This document shows positions 1 through 7,363 of a DNA stretch of 40,026 nt, in pieces. The first letter of the stretch is position 1. Every line of letters starts with the position of its first letter. Position numbers and translations under genes: made by a program. Source of the DNA: an uncultured Lachnospiraceae bacterium (lineage in GTDB: Bacteria; Bacillota; Clostridia; Lachnospirales; Lachnospiraceae); assembly GCA_910587105.1 (NCBI GenBank), contig CAJUMB010000031.1, positions 1 through 40,026 on the forward strand, read 5' to 3'. The notes beneath the pieces are model-generated. The model saw only the letters and a program-made list of their open reading frames with translations, did not search any database and was not told where the DNA came from.

Positions 1-92
1 TACATAGCCCGCTATGCGCCCTTCATTTGGCACAAATCTCCCACCAAGTGTGACACACATCTGACAAAAAGCATTTTTAAGACACGCTCTAG
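1..92 (+). repeat. Partial 166-bp hairpin repeat (MITE-like), copy 1
   Basis: This is the right-hand part of an element seen in full at 8728-8893 and 11728-11893; it matches the 11.8 kb copy almost base for base and ends with the same GACACGCTCTAG terminus. The left part lies outside the window. It lies just beyond the 3' end of the clpB-DUF4250 transcription unit, in the same orientation on the + strand as the other copies. It may act as a structured 3' end for that transcript, but this is inference. Confidence 0.8.
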
Positions 93-133
93 TAATTAAG
101 CTGGATTATACTGGATAGAGCCGGAAAGAGTGG

Positions 134-316
134 TTACTCTTTCGCGGTAAACTGATTGATTGTTTGGTCGTACTGGTATCCAATGCTGTCTATTTTTTCA
201 ATCAGCTCTGTCTGGTCGATTCCCCGGAGGCAGCAGAGAGCCTCCAGAGAATCTGCATAATCCCGCAGCTGGGTGTTGACATAGCTGAGCAGCATGACAG
301 GGTCTTTCGGTATCAT
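134..316 (-). CDS. DUF4250 family small protein
   Basis: A 60-residue protein beginning MIPKDPVMLLSYVNTQLRDY, which is the typical opening of the DUF4250 family of short cytosolic proteins in Clostridia; the function of the family is unknown. The open frame extends further upstream, but the start at 316 is chosen because AAAGGAG lies 7 bases before it and because the family starts exactly at MIPKDP. It follows clpB by 58 bases on the same strand and is probably cotranscribed. A perfect 8-bp inverted repeat (124-143) spans its stop codon, but no T tract follows, so it is not a standard terminator. Confidence 0.85.
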   Translation of the reverse strand: MIPKDPVMLLSYVNTQLRDYADSLEALCCLRGIDQTELIEKIDSIGYQYDQTINQFTAKE

Positions 317-374
317 CAGCGATTCTCCTTTACATTTTTTCTCTTGAGGTGTCTCCACAGGCAGACCTGTTGGG

Positions 375-2951
375 TTACCGGCAGATGAGCTCACCATCTG
401 TTTCATCCACCACAATGGTTCCGCCTGCATGTACATGGCCGGATAAAATATTTTTTGCAGCCAGAGTCTCCACGGTTTTCTGGAGATACCGTTTCAGCGG
501 GCGGGCGCCGTAGACAGGGTCATATCCGTGGTCTGCCACGTGGTCTTTGGCGGCCTGGGTCAGTTCAATGGCCAGCTCCTGATCTGCCAGACGGCGGTTC
601 AGGTCTGTAACCAGTAAATCTATGATTTCTCCAATGTGTGCCTTCGTCAGCGGCCGAAACATGATGATTTCATCCAGGCGGTTGAGAAATTCCGGGCGGA
701 AGTGGTTTCGCAGATTCTGCATGACCATGTCTGCATTTTCCTGCCGGATTTCTCCCTGGCTGTCGATGCCCTCCAGCAGATATTCTGCTCCGATGTTGGA
801 GGTCATGATCAGAATGGTATTTTTGAAGTCAACGGTTCTGCCCTGGGAATCGGTAATCCTGCCGTCGTCCAGGACCTGCAGGAGTACGTTAAATACATCC
901 GGGTGGGCTTTTTCGATTTCGTCAAAAAGAACCACACTGTAAGGTTTCCTTCTCACGGCCTCCGTCAGCTGGCCGCCCTCCTCATAGCCCACGTATCCTG
1001 GAGGAGCTCCAATAAGACGCGAAACGGAGAATTTCTCCATATATTCGCTCATATCAATGCGCACCATATTATTCTCATCGTCAAACAAGTTTGCTGCCAG
1101 CGTTTTCGCCAGCTCTGTCTTTCCCACGCCTGTGGGTCCCAGGAACAAGAAGGAACCAATGGGTTTGGATGGGTCTTTGATTCCGGCTTTGGAGCGGAGT
1201 ATGGCATCAGTTACCTTTTTAACCCCTTCATCCTGGCCGACCACCCGCCTGTGAAGCTGTTCTTCCAATCCCAGGATCTTGCTCCTTTCTCCCTCTGTGA
1301 GTTTTGCCACAGGAATTCCGGTCCAGCGGGAGATAATTCTTGCGATTTCTTCATCTGTCACCCGCTCATGCAAAAGGCTGTGTTCTGATTGGCTCATCTG
1401 ATTTTCGGCGATTTCCAGGTCTCTCTGCAGACGGGGCAGTTCGCCGTATTTGAGCTGGCTGCTTTTTTCCAAGTCATAGTCCTGGGTGGCCTTTTCGATT
1501 TGGCGTTTCACTTCCTCCATCCGCTCCCGGATTTTCTGGACCTTTTCCACTGACATCTTTTCGTTGTCCCACTGGGCTTTTTGAGAGTTGAATTCATCCC
1601 GGATATCTGCCAGTTCCTTTTGCAGCACCACCAGGCGGTCCTGGCTGAGTCTGTCGTTTTCTTTTTTTAATGCTGCTTCTTCGATTTCCATCTGTGTGAT
1701 TTTCCGGGACATATCATCCAGCTGGGAGGGCATGGAATCCAGCTCGGTTTTAATCAGTGCGCAGGCTTCATCCACCAGGTCAATGGCCTTGTCCGGGAGA
1801 AAACGGTCGCTGATATAGCGGTGGGACAGTGTGGCTGCAGCCACCAGCGCCCCGTCGGTGATTTTTACCCCGTGGAACACTTCATACCGCTCCTTCAGCC
1901 CTCTCAATATGGAAATGGTATCCTCCGCAGAGGGCTCATCCACAAGAACGGGCTGGAACCGCCGTTCCAAGGCAGCATCCTTTTCAATATACTGGCGGTA
2001 TTCGTCCAGGGTCGTGGCTCCGATACAGTGCAGTTCGCCGCGGGCCAGCATGGGTTTCAGCATATTTCCGGCATCCATGGCCCCGTCGGTTTTCCCGGCG
2101 CCTACGATTAAGTGCAGTTCATCGATAAATAGGATGATTTCTCCTTCACTTTTGCGCACTTCTTCCAGTACCGCTTTCAGACGTTCTTCGAATTCGCCCC
2201 GGTATTTGGCGCCTGCCACCAATGAGCCCATATCCAGGGAGAAAATCCGTTTGTTTTTCAATCCTTCCGGCACATCCCCCCGGACGATTCTCTGGGCCAG
2301 CCCTTCTACGGCGGCTGTCTTACCCACGCCGGGTTCTCCGATCAATACCGGGTTATTTTTGGTTTTCCTGGATAGAATCCGGACAATATTTCGGATTTCT
2401 TCATCCCGCCCAATGACCGGGTCCAGTTTCTGGTTTCTCGCCCGCTCCACCAGGTCCTGGCCATATTTATTCAGTGTGTCATAGGTGGCTTCCGGGTTGT
2501 CGCTGACTACCCGCTGGTTCCCCCGCACAGTAGACAGCGCCTGCAAGAAACGTTCTCTGGTAATGCCGTATTCCTGGAATAACTGTTTTACAGCCGGGCT
2601 GGCATGGCGGATGATGGATAAAAACAGGTGCTCCACAGATACATATTCGTCGCCCATCTGCCGGGCTTCTTCCTCTGCCTCCACCAGTGCCTTATTCAGA
2701 TGCTGTCCGTAATACAGATTGCCGCCGGATACCTTAACCCGTGCCTGTAATGCCCGGTCCAGGCTGTCTGCAAAAGCCTGGGGCTGGATTTCCATCTTTT
2801 CCAGCAGTTTCTGAATCAGGCTGTCTTCCTGGTGGTATAAACAGTAGAGCAGATGTTCCTGCTCAATCTCCTGGTTTCCATATTCATAAGCGGCTTTCTC
2901 TAAGTTCTGGACAGCCTGGATTGATTTTTGTGTGAATTTTGCAATATTCAT
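375..2951 (-). CDS. clpB: ATP-dependent chaperone ClpB
   Basis: An 858-residue Hsp100 disaggregase of full family length. It extracts polypeptides from aggregates in the cytosol together with DnaK. Seen in order: a Clp N-terminal repeat domain (about residues 1-145), first AAA+ module with Walker A GEPGVGKT (205-212) and Walker B ILFIDELH (273-280), a long coiled-coil middle domain rich in Glu/Lys/Gln, which distinguishes ClpB from ClpA/ClpC, and a second AAA+ module with Walker A GPTGVGKT and Walker B VVLFDEIEKAH, followed by the D2-small domain. The start is supported by GGAGGG 6 bases upstream. Expression should be heat-inducible: a CIRCE-like operator overlaps its promoter. The DUF4250 gene follows. 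Confidence 0.98.
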   Translation of the reverse strand: MNIAKFTQKSIQAVQNLEKAAYEYGNQEIEQEHLLYCLYHQEDSLIQKLLEKMEIQPQAFADSLDRALQARVKVSGGNLYYGQHLNKALVEAEEEARQMGDEYVSVEHLFLSIIRHASPAVKQLFQEYGITRERFLQALSTVRGNQRVVSDNPEATYDTLNKYGQDLVERARNQKLDPVIGRDEEIRNIVRILSRKTKNNPVLIGEPGVGKTAAVEGLAQRIVRGDVPEGLKNKRIFSLDMGSLVAGAKYRGEFEERLKAVLEEVRKSEGEIILFIDELHLIVGAGKTDGAMDAGNMLKPMLARGELHCIGATTLDEYRQYIEKDAALERRFQPVLVDEPSAEDTISILRGLKERYEVFHGVKITDGALVAAATLSHRYISDRFLPDKAIDLVDEACALIKTELDSMPSQLDDMSRKITQMEIEEAALKKENDRLSQDRLVVLQKELADIRDEFNSQKAQWDNEKMSVEKVQKIRERMEEVKRQIEKATQDYDLEKSSQLKYGELPRLQRDLEIAENQMSQSEHSLLHERVTDEEIARIISRWTGIPVAKLTEGERSKILGLEEQLHRRVVGQDEGVKKVTDAILRSKAGIKDPSKPIGSFLFLGPTGVGKTELAKTLAANLFDDENNMVRIDMSEYMEKFSVSRLIGAPPGYVGYEEGGQLTEAVRRKPYSVVLFDEIEKAHPDVFNVLLQVLDDGRITDSQGRTVDFKNTILIMTSNIGAEYLLEGIDSQGEIRQENADMVMQNLRNHFRPEFLNRLDEIIMFRPLTKAHIGEIIDLLVTDLNRRLADQELAIELTQAAKDHVADHGYDPVYGARPLKRYLQKTVETLAAKNILSGHVHAGGTIVVDETDGELICR

Positions 2952-3055
2952 GGTGATCCCTCCATGTCAGTGTGGAGTGTTCTGCCGGAACATCCGCACA
3001 TGGGAAAATGCGCAGCGGGTCCGGGAACATTCACATGATTTTTTGTTCTATTAGG

Positions 3056-3084
3056 ACTATAACATTAATTATTAGCCACGTCAA
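3056..3084 (-). promoter_or_regulatory. SigA-type promoter of clpB
   Basis: On the minus strand, -35 TTGACG (3079-3084) and -10 TATAGT (3056-3061) are separated by exactly 17 bases. Transcription would begin near 3049, giving a leader of about 100 bases before the clpB start codon at 2951. Confidence 0.8.
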
Positions 3085-3098
3085 GTGTTGAGTGCTAA
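3072..3098. promoter_or_regulatory. CIRCE-like HrcA operator of clpB
   Basis: The arrangement is TTAGCCACG, 9 bases, GAGTGCTAA, i.e. the 9-9-9 geometry of CIRCE. The right arm is a perfect match to the consensus; the left arm keeps TTAGC but diverges in its last four positions. It overlaps the -35 box of the clpB promoter, the expected place for HrcA repression. The degenerate left arm suggests a weaker site than those of groE or hrcA operons. Confidence 0.7.
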
Positions 3099-3109
3099 AA
3101 ATGTAAAAA

Positions 3110-3432
3110 ATTTAAAGACTGAGTTACTGTTCACGGGTAATGGAGTGTTGCATTCTCTGGCCTTACAAGATTGAAATAGTCGTCCGGAGTTCCATCAGTT
3201 TCTATTAACTCCTGTTGGCATTGTTCGCTGCAATCAATCCTGTTATTATAAAGACAACAGGAAAAACAACTATTTCCATAAACAAATAAAAGAGAAGTAC
3301 GCAAAATTTTGCCGCTGAAAGGGCATAACGGCTAATAGGTAAGGCTGATATTTTCAATTATGTCCTCGTTTGTGTGATGCGCTTCAAAATTCAGCACTTT
3401 TTACCGCAATTTCAGAAAACACAGACATAAAG
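3110..3432. other. Intergenic stretch without recognisable gene
   Basis: Between the clpB promoter and the rpsI terminator. All six frames are broken into short pieces, and I recognise no RNA gene, repeat of other window sequences or protein remnant here. Confidence 0.5.
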
Positions 3433-3467
3433 AAAACCCTTGAAAATACTGGACTTTCAAGGGTTTT
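3433..3467 (-). terminator. Rho-independent terminator of rplM-rpsI
   Basis: Reading the minus strand, AAAACCCTTGAAA and TTTCAAGGGTTTT form a 13-bp stem with a 9-base loop, followed by a T-rich run. It begins 26 bases past the rpsI stop codon. Confidence 0.85.
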
Positions 3468-3492
3468 ATAAAATCTCTTATTCTGTCTGTAA

Positions 3493-3885
3493 TTATCTCT
3501 TTGAGAACTGCGGTGCACGGCGGGCTGCCTTGAGGCCGTATTTCTTTCTCTCTTTCATTCTCGGGTCCCTGGTCAGGAAACCAGCTGATTTCAAAACAGG
3601 TCTGAAACTGCTGTCGGCTTCCAGAAGTGCTCTGGCAATACCATGACGAATGGCACCGGCTTGTCCGGTGAATCCGCCCCCATGAACATTTACTAACACA
3701 TCATACTTATCTGCAGTATCTGTTGCAACCAGCGGCTGGCGGACTACGACTTTCAGAGTCTCCATAGGCAGATAGGCGTCGATGTCTCTTTTATTAATAG
3801 TGATTTTACCGGTTCCCGGCATCAGATATACCCTTGCAACCGATGATTTCCTTCTTCCTGTTCCATAAAATCTTGTGCTGTCCAA
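3493..3885 (-). CDS. rpsI: 30S ribosomal protein S9
   Basis: A 130-residue protein with the S9 hallmark YGTGRRKSSVARV near the N-terminus, the central NVHGGGFTGQAGAIRHGIARAL segment, and the conserved basic C-terminus DPRMKERKKYGLKAARRAPQ ending in SKR, the tail that contacts the P-site tRNA in the small subunit. The start codon is TTG at 3885, chosen because AGGAGG lies 9 bases upstream and no ATG fits. It follows rplM by 17 bases, the usual order in bacteria, and ends at a strong terminator. Confidence 0.97.
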   Translation of the reverse strand: MDSTRFYGTGRRKSSVARVYLMPGTGKITINKRDIDAYLPMETLKVVVRQPLVATDTADKYDVLVNVHGGGFTGQAGAIRHGIARALLEADSSFRPVLKSAGFLTRDPRMKERKKYGLKAARRAPQFSKR

Positions 3886-3902
3886 AATATTCTACCTCCT
3901 CA

Positions 3903-4331
3903 CTAAAATGTTATTTGCTCCGGTTTCTGCGCTGCATGTTTGTGTTCCGGTCCTGTATATACAAATAATTTTCTATACATCTGTCTTCCCAGCGGTCCTT
4001 TGGGAAGCATACCCTTTACAGCCAGCTCAAGTACTCTTTCCGGTTTCTTTGCTAACATTTCGTTCAGTGTAGTTTCCTTCATGCCGCCAACATACCCAGA
4101 ATGATGATAATAAATCTTTTGAGACATTTTCTTTCCGGTTACTTTGACCTTCTCAGCATTTACTACAATTACATAATCCCCGGTATCCTCATGGGGAGTA
4201 AACTGCGGTTTGTTCTTACCTCTTAAAATTTTTGCGATTTCAGATGCAAGACGACCCAGAGTGCATCCGTCTGCATCTACTACATACCATTTCCTCTCGA
4301 TTTTATCTGGATTGGGCATATATGTTTTCAT
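3903..4331 (-). CDS. rplM: 50S ribosomal protein L13
   Basis: A 142-residue protein of exact family length, starting MKTYMPNPDKIERKWYVVDA and containing GRLASEIAKILRGK, GDYVIVVNAEKV and the signature region RVLELAVKGMLPKGPLGRQM. It is an early-assembling large-subunit protein. AGGAGG sits 6 bases before the ATG. First gene of the rplM-rpsI operon, driven by a consensus promoter about 120 bases upstream. Confidence 0.97.
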   Translation of the reverse strand: MKTYMPNPDKIERKWYVVDADGCTLGRLASEIAKILRGKNKPQFTPHEDTGDYVIVVNAEKVKVTGKKMSQKIYYHHSGYVGGMKETTLNEMLAKKPERVLELAVKGMLPKGPLGRQMYRKLFVYTGPEHKHAAQKPEQITF

Positions 4332-4447
4332 GGTCTTTCCTCCTGGAATTTAACGATTACACTTATGATTATACTTATCAGTCATTTATCATGTAAAATA
4401 CTCTCGCCGGGGCACGGGAAAAGAGCATTTTCCAACTATGTCATACC
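4332..4447 (-). promoter_or_regulatory. Candidate L13-type ribosomal protein leader
   Basis: The transcript from the rplM promoter has a leader of roughly 115 bases. Firmicutes commonly carry an autoregulatory L13 leader at this position. I did not verify the conserved structure base by base, so this rests on position and length rather than on a seen motif. Confidence 0.3.
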
Positions 4448-4452
4448 CGGCT

Positions 4453-4481
4453 ATTATATTATAGGAAATTTTGCGTGTCAA
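4453..4481 (-). promoter_or_regulatory. Consensus promoter of rplM-rpsI
   Basis: On the minus strand, a perfect -35 TTGACA (4476-4481) and a perfect -10 TATAAT (4453-4458) are separated by 17 bases. This is the strongest promoter visible in the window, as expected for a ribosomal protein operon. Confidence 0.92.
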
Positions 4482-4512
4482 CTGGTTTTTGAAAATTTTC
4501 CAAGAAACAATT

Positions 4513-5925
4513 TTATTCGATGATAATCATCCCAAGAACATCAATTTCCAGCCGCCGCAAAAGGTCTAACGCCCGCCGGATCTCTTTATATTGTACAGAG
4601 CCAGCCTTTTCAATTAAAACAGCTCCATGGGCATTTCCATTCAATAAATGCACCGCATCAGAATCGTACAAAATATTATCTGCACGCAGAAGTTCTACCT
4701 GGTCTGCATCTAAAATGTGCTGGATTTCCCGTGCTGCGTTTGCCGCGGCCTCCGGCAGCAACCCGCAGCTCACGCCGTATATTTGATGGAGCTCCTTTTT
4801 CTGCGAGGCTATCTGCACTGCGGCCGCGGCCAGACAGGCAGCTTTTTTGTCAGAAATTATATGTCTTTCTTTATCCCGGTGTTTATACAGCTGCCGGTCG
4901 ATACCGTTAAAAAAGAATTTTGGCTTCTGTACTGCCGGGATGCGTCCCAGTGTGGGAATCTGGTACAAGACAGCACAATCGTCCGTATACCGCAGACGGT
5001 TGTCAATAATATATAGAAAGAATAGTACAAATACATAGATGATTACAGCGAATATACACCCCCAGACAGCAGACTGCAGATATACATGGGAGGCTCTAGT
5101 TTCGCCGGGATTTTCTTTTGCGGAACTCTTCGTCTTCTCATTGTCATCAGCAGTACGCAGGCGGTAATACTGCAGCTGCATTTCGGAAAATTCATCTATC
5201 ATTACACCAGTTTCTGAGCGTAAAGAACCGATCTTATATTTCATATCGATTTGTTCCTGCATTACAGAAGTGCTGCGGCTGGCGGCTATGGTGTCCTTTA
5301 AAACGGTGACATCATGGTCACCATATGTATCTGCAATGGGACCACGTATGGATGCAATATAAGCCTGGACTGCCTCAGATAATGCGTGGCAGACTTTTTT
5401 TGACCCGGCAATTGCAGTAATGTGAAACGAACAGCTTTCCTGTTTCTGAATGAGTGTGCCTGGCTGAATAACGGAAATCAGTTCTTGTGCGTCTGATATG
5501 GTGATGCCTTTGATTTTCTTGGAAATAAACTGATAGATATCATTTGAGGACAGTATATCAAGGTAAACCGACGCCGGATTAGCCAAAGCTTTGCCTGTGG
5601 TGACGGCAAAAATAAGGTCTGCTTGATAAACGCGGGAAGCGTTCAGTCTCATCCGGGCCGAATTTTCCATATAAGACTGCCATCTGCCACAGGAATATTC
5701 ATTTAATAAAACCTGTTCCACTGCCGCCAGCTCTGATTGAGACAATTTACTTTCCAGGTCAGCCAGGCTGAGCTTTTCAGCCCGTGCAGCATCAGAATAC
5801 TGCAGGTGGATATAACTGCATGAACCTGACAGGACTCCTCCGATTAACATCCAGACAATGATGCTGCGCCAGTGGAGCAGAATTTCAAAAAGCAGGTCCC
5901 GCAGGTTTACTTCACGTTCATCCAT
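4513..5925 (-). CDS. Wzz-like polysaccharide co-polymerase with degenerate BY-kinase domain
   Basis: A 470-residue inner-membrane protein. Residues about 22-39 form a first membrane segment (IIVWMLIGGVLSGSCSYI), about 240 extracytoplasmic residues follow, and residues about 285-307 form a second segment followed by a Pro-containing IPTLGRIPAV stretch. This is the topology of Wzz/CapA chain-length regulators. The C-terminal 160 residues resemble the cytoplasmic tyrosine kinase partner, ending GAVLIEKAGS...VLGMIIIE as kinases do, but the P-loop position reads CGLLPEAAANAAREI with no GKS/GKT, and no C-terminal tyrosine cluster is present, so it is probably catalytically dead. The start at 5925 is preferred over upstream starts because AAAGGA precedes it and the upstream extension lacks family character. 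Transcribed away from the polysaccharide operon. Confidence 0.8.
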   Translation of the reverse strand: MDEREVNLRDLLFEILLHWRSIIVWMLIGGVLSGSCSYIHLQYSDAARAEKLSLADLESKLSQSELAAVEQVLLNEYSCGRWQSYMENSARMRLNASRVYQADLIFAVTTGKALANPASVYLDILSSNDIYQFISKKIKGITISDAQELISVIQPGTLIQKQESCSFHITAIAGSKKVCHALSEAVQAYIASIRGPIADTYGDHDVTVLKDTIAASRSTSVMQEQIDMKYKIGSLRSETGVMIDEFSEMQLQYYRLRTADDNEKTKSSAKENPGETRASHVYLQSAVWGCIFAVIIYVFVLFFLYIIDNRLRYTDDCAVLYQIPTLGRIPAVQKPKFFFNGIDRQLYKHRDKERHIISDKKAACLAAAAVQIASQKKELHQIYGVSCGLLPEAAANAAREIQHILDADQVELLRADNILYDSDAVHLLNGNAHGAVLIEKAGSVQYKEIRRALDLLRRLEIDVLGMIIIE

Positions 5926-6046
5926 ATTCGTTTTATTCCTTTCAGAGTTTGCATAAGCGCATATGTTTATATTAGATGAAATGGAGGCAGAATACAAGGG
6001 CAGATGGAATACTAAGACAAATATATCCGCACAAAAATATAATGTA

Positions 6047-6100
6047 TTAATTGATAAATAGTTAAAATTAATTGATAAATACATTGGTTTGGTATATAAT
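6047..6100 (+). promoter_or_regulatory. Promoter of first polysaccharide operon with tandem direct repeats
   Basis: A -35 TTGATA (6072-6077) and -10 TATAAT (6095-6100) are separated by 17 bases on the plus strand. The 14-base sequence TTAATTGATAAATA occurs twice, at 6047-6060 and 6068-6081, a period of 21 bases (two helical turns); the second copy contains the -35 box. This suggests a regulator binding as tandem units on one DNA face. The region also lies upstream of the divergent Wzz-like gene. Confidence 0.65.
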
Positions 6101-6153
6101 AAAAACATCGGTTGAAAAATACCCATAATAAAAAACTACAGATGAGAAATGCC

Positions 6154-7350
6154 ATGAAAAAAGAAGCAAACCAGAAACACTGCTTTATCATCGGTTCCAA
6201 GGGTATCCCGGCACGTTATGGAGGACTGGAGACTTTTGTTGAAAAGCTGACCCAATATAAAACCAGCAGCACCATCCAGTACCACATTGCCAGAATGGGA
6301 ACCCGGGATTTTCAATATGAATATAACAAAGCCCGATGTTTCAACCTATCGGTTCCCCGCATAGGGCCGGCAAAGGCAGTTTATTACGATTTAAAAGCAT
6401 TACAGAGGTGTATTGATTACTGCCGGGCGCGGCCGTTTATTAAAAAACCGGTGTTTTATATACTGGCATGCAGAATTGGCCCTTTTATCGGCTGTTATAA
6501 AAAGCAGATCGAAAAACTGGGAGGTATGCTTTATGTGAATCCCGACGGCCACGAGTGGATGAGGCAGAAATGGAGCCTGCCTGTGAGGAGATACTGGAAA
6601 GTGTCTGAGCAGCTGATGGTGAGAAGTGCAGACTTGATAATCTGTGACAACAAAAATATCGAGACCTATATACAAAGCACTTACAAAAGGTACAGGCCCC
6701 GCACTGTCTACATAGCTTATGGCGCGGATTTGTCCCCCTCTGCATTGTCAGACGATGACCACAGATTGACCAAGTGGTATGAAAGAAGGAATCTGAGAAA
6801 GAAGGAATACTATTTAGTGGTTGCCAGATTTGTGCCGGAAAATTCTTTTGAGGTGGTTATCCGGGAGTTTATGGCATCGGAGACAGAGAAAGATTTGGCT
6901 GTCATCACAACGGAAAACCATAAATTTGCCATGCAGCTGGAGAAACGTCTGCACTATAGCCGGGATAAACGGATCAAGTTTGTGGGGACAGTCTATGACC
7001 AGGAATTATTGAAAAAAATCAGGGAAAATGCATATGCCTATCTTCACGGGCATTCTGTGGGAGGAACCAATCCTTCCTTAATTGAGGCGCTTGCAGGTAC
7101 TGACTTAAATTTACTGCTGAATGTACGCTTCAACCGGGAGGTGGGAGAAAACGCAGTGTTGTATTGGAACCGGAAACAGGGAAGCTTGTCCCGGCTGATC
7201 AACAGAATCGAAAAAATGAATGAAGAAGAAATCAAACAATTGGGAAAGCGGGCGAAAAAGCGTGTGGCAGGTCATTATACCTGGGAGAAAATCTGCGGAG
7301 AATATGAAACGTTATTCCTTGACGGGGAGACAATCAAACAGGAAACATGA
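6154..7350 (+). CDS. DUF1972 family glycosyltransferase (rhamnosyltransferase-like)
   Basis: About 398 residues. The N-terminus carries CFIIGSKGIPARYGGLETFV, the signature of the DUF1972 domain found in Cps2T-type rhamnosyltransferases of Gram-positive capsule loci; the C-terminal half is a GT4-like domain with AYLHGHSVGGTNPSLIEALA, the sugar-nucleotide binding motif. It probably adds a sugar to the lipid-linked repeat unit at the cytoplasmic membrane face; the donor cannot be read from sequence. The start at 6154 is favoured (GATGAG 7 bases upstream, family length); ATG 6142 is possible, and TTG 6112 is unlikely since it sits about at the predicted transcription start. First gene of the plus-strand operon. 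Confidence 0.88.
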   Translation: MKKEANQKHCFIIGSKGIPARYGGLETFVEKLTQYKTSSTIQYHIARMGTRDFQYEYNKARCFNLSVPRIGPAKAVYYDLKALQRCIDYCRARPFIKKPVFYILACRIGPFIGCYKKQIEKLGGMLYVNPDGHEWMRQKWSLPVRRYWKVSEQLMVRSADLIICDNKNIETYIQSTYKRYRPRTVYIAYGADLSPSALSDDDHRLTKWYERRNLRKKEYYLVVARFVPENSFEVVIREFMASETEKDLAVITTENHKFAMQLEKRLHYSRDKRIKFVGTVYDQELLKKIRENAYAYLHGHSVGGTNPSLIEALAGTDLNLLLNVRFNREVGENAVLYWNRKQGSLSRLINRIEKMNEEEIKQLGKRAKKRVAGHYTWEKICGEYETLFLDGETIKQET

Positions 7351-7363
7351 GCAGGGGGATGGC

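Noticed and set aside
636..1388. Long plus-strand open frame of 250 codons opposite clpB
   Set aside because: It is antisense to the well-conserved second AAA+ domain of ClpB, shows no family features and has no ribosome binding site; it is a shadow of the G+C-rich codon pattern.
6112..6153. TTG start 14 codons upstream for the DUF1972 enzyme
   Set aside because: It lies about 5 bases from the predicted transcription start and has no ribosome binding site; the downstream ATG fits the family.
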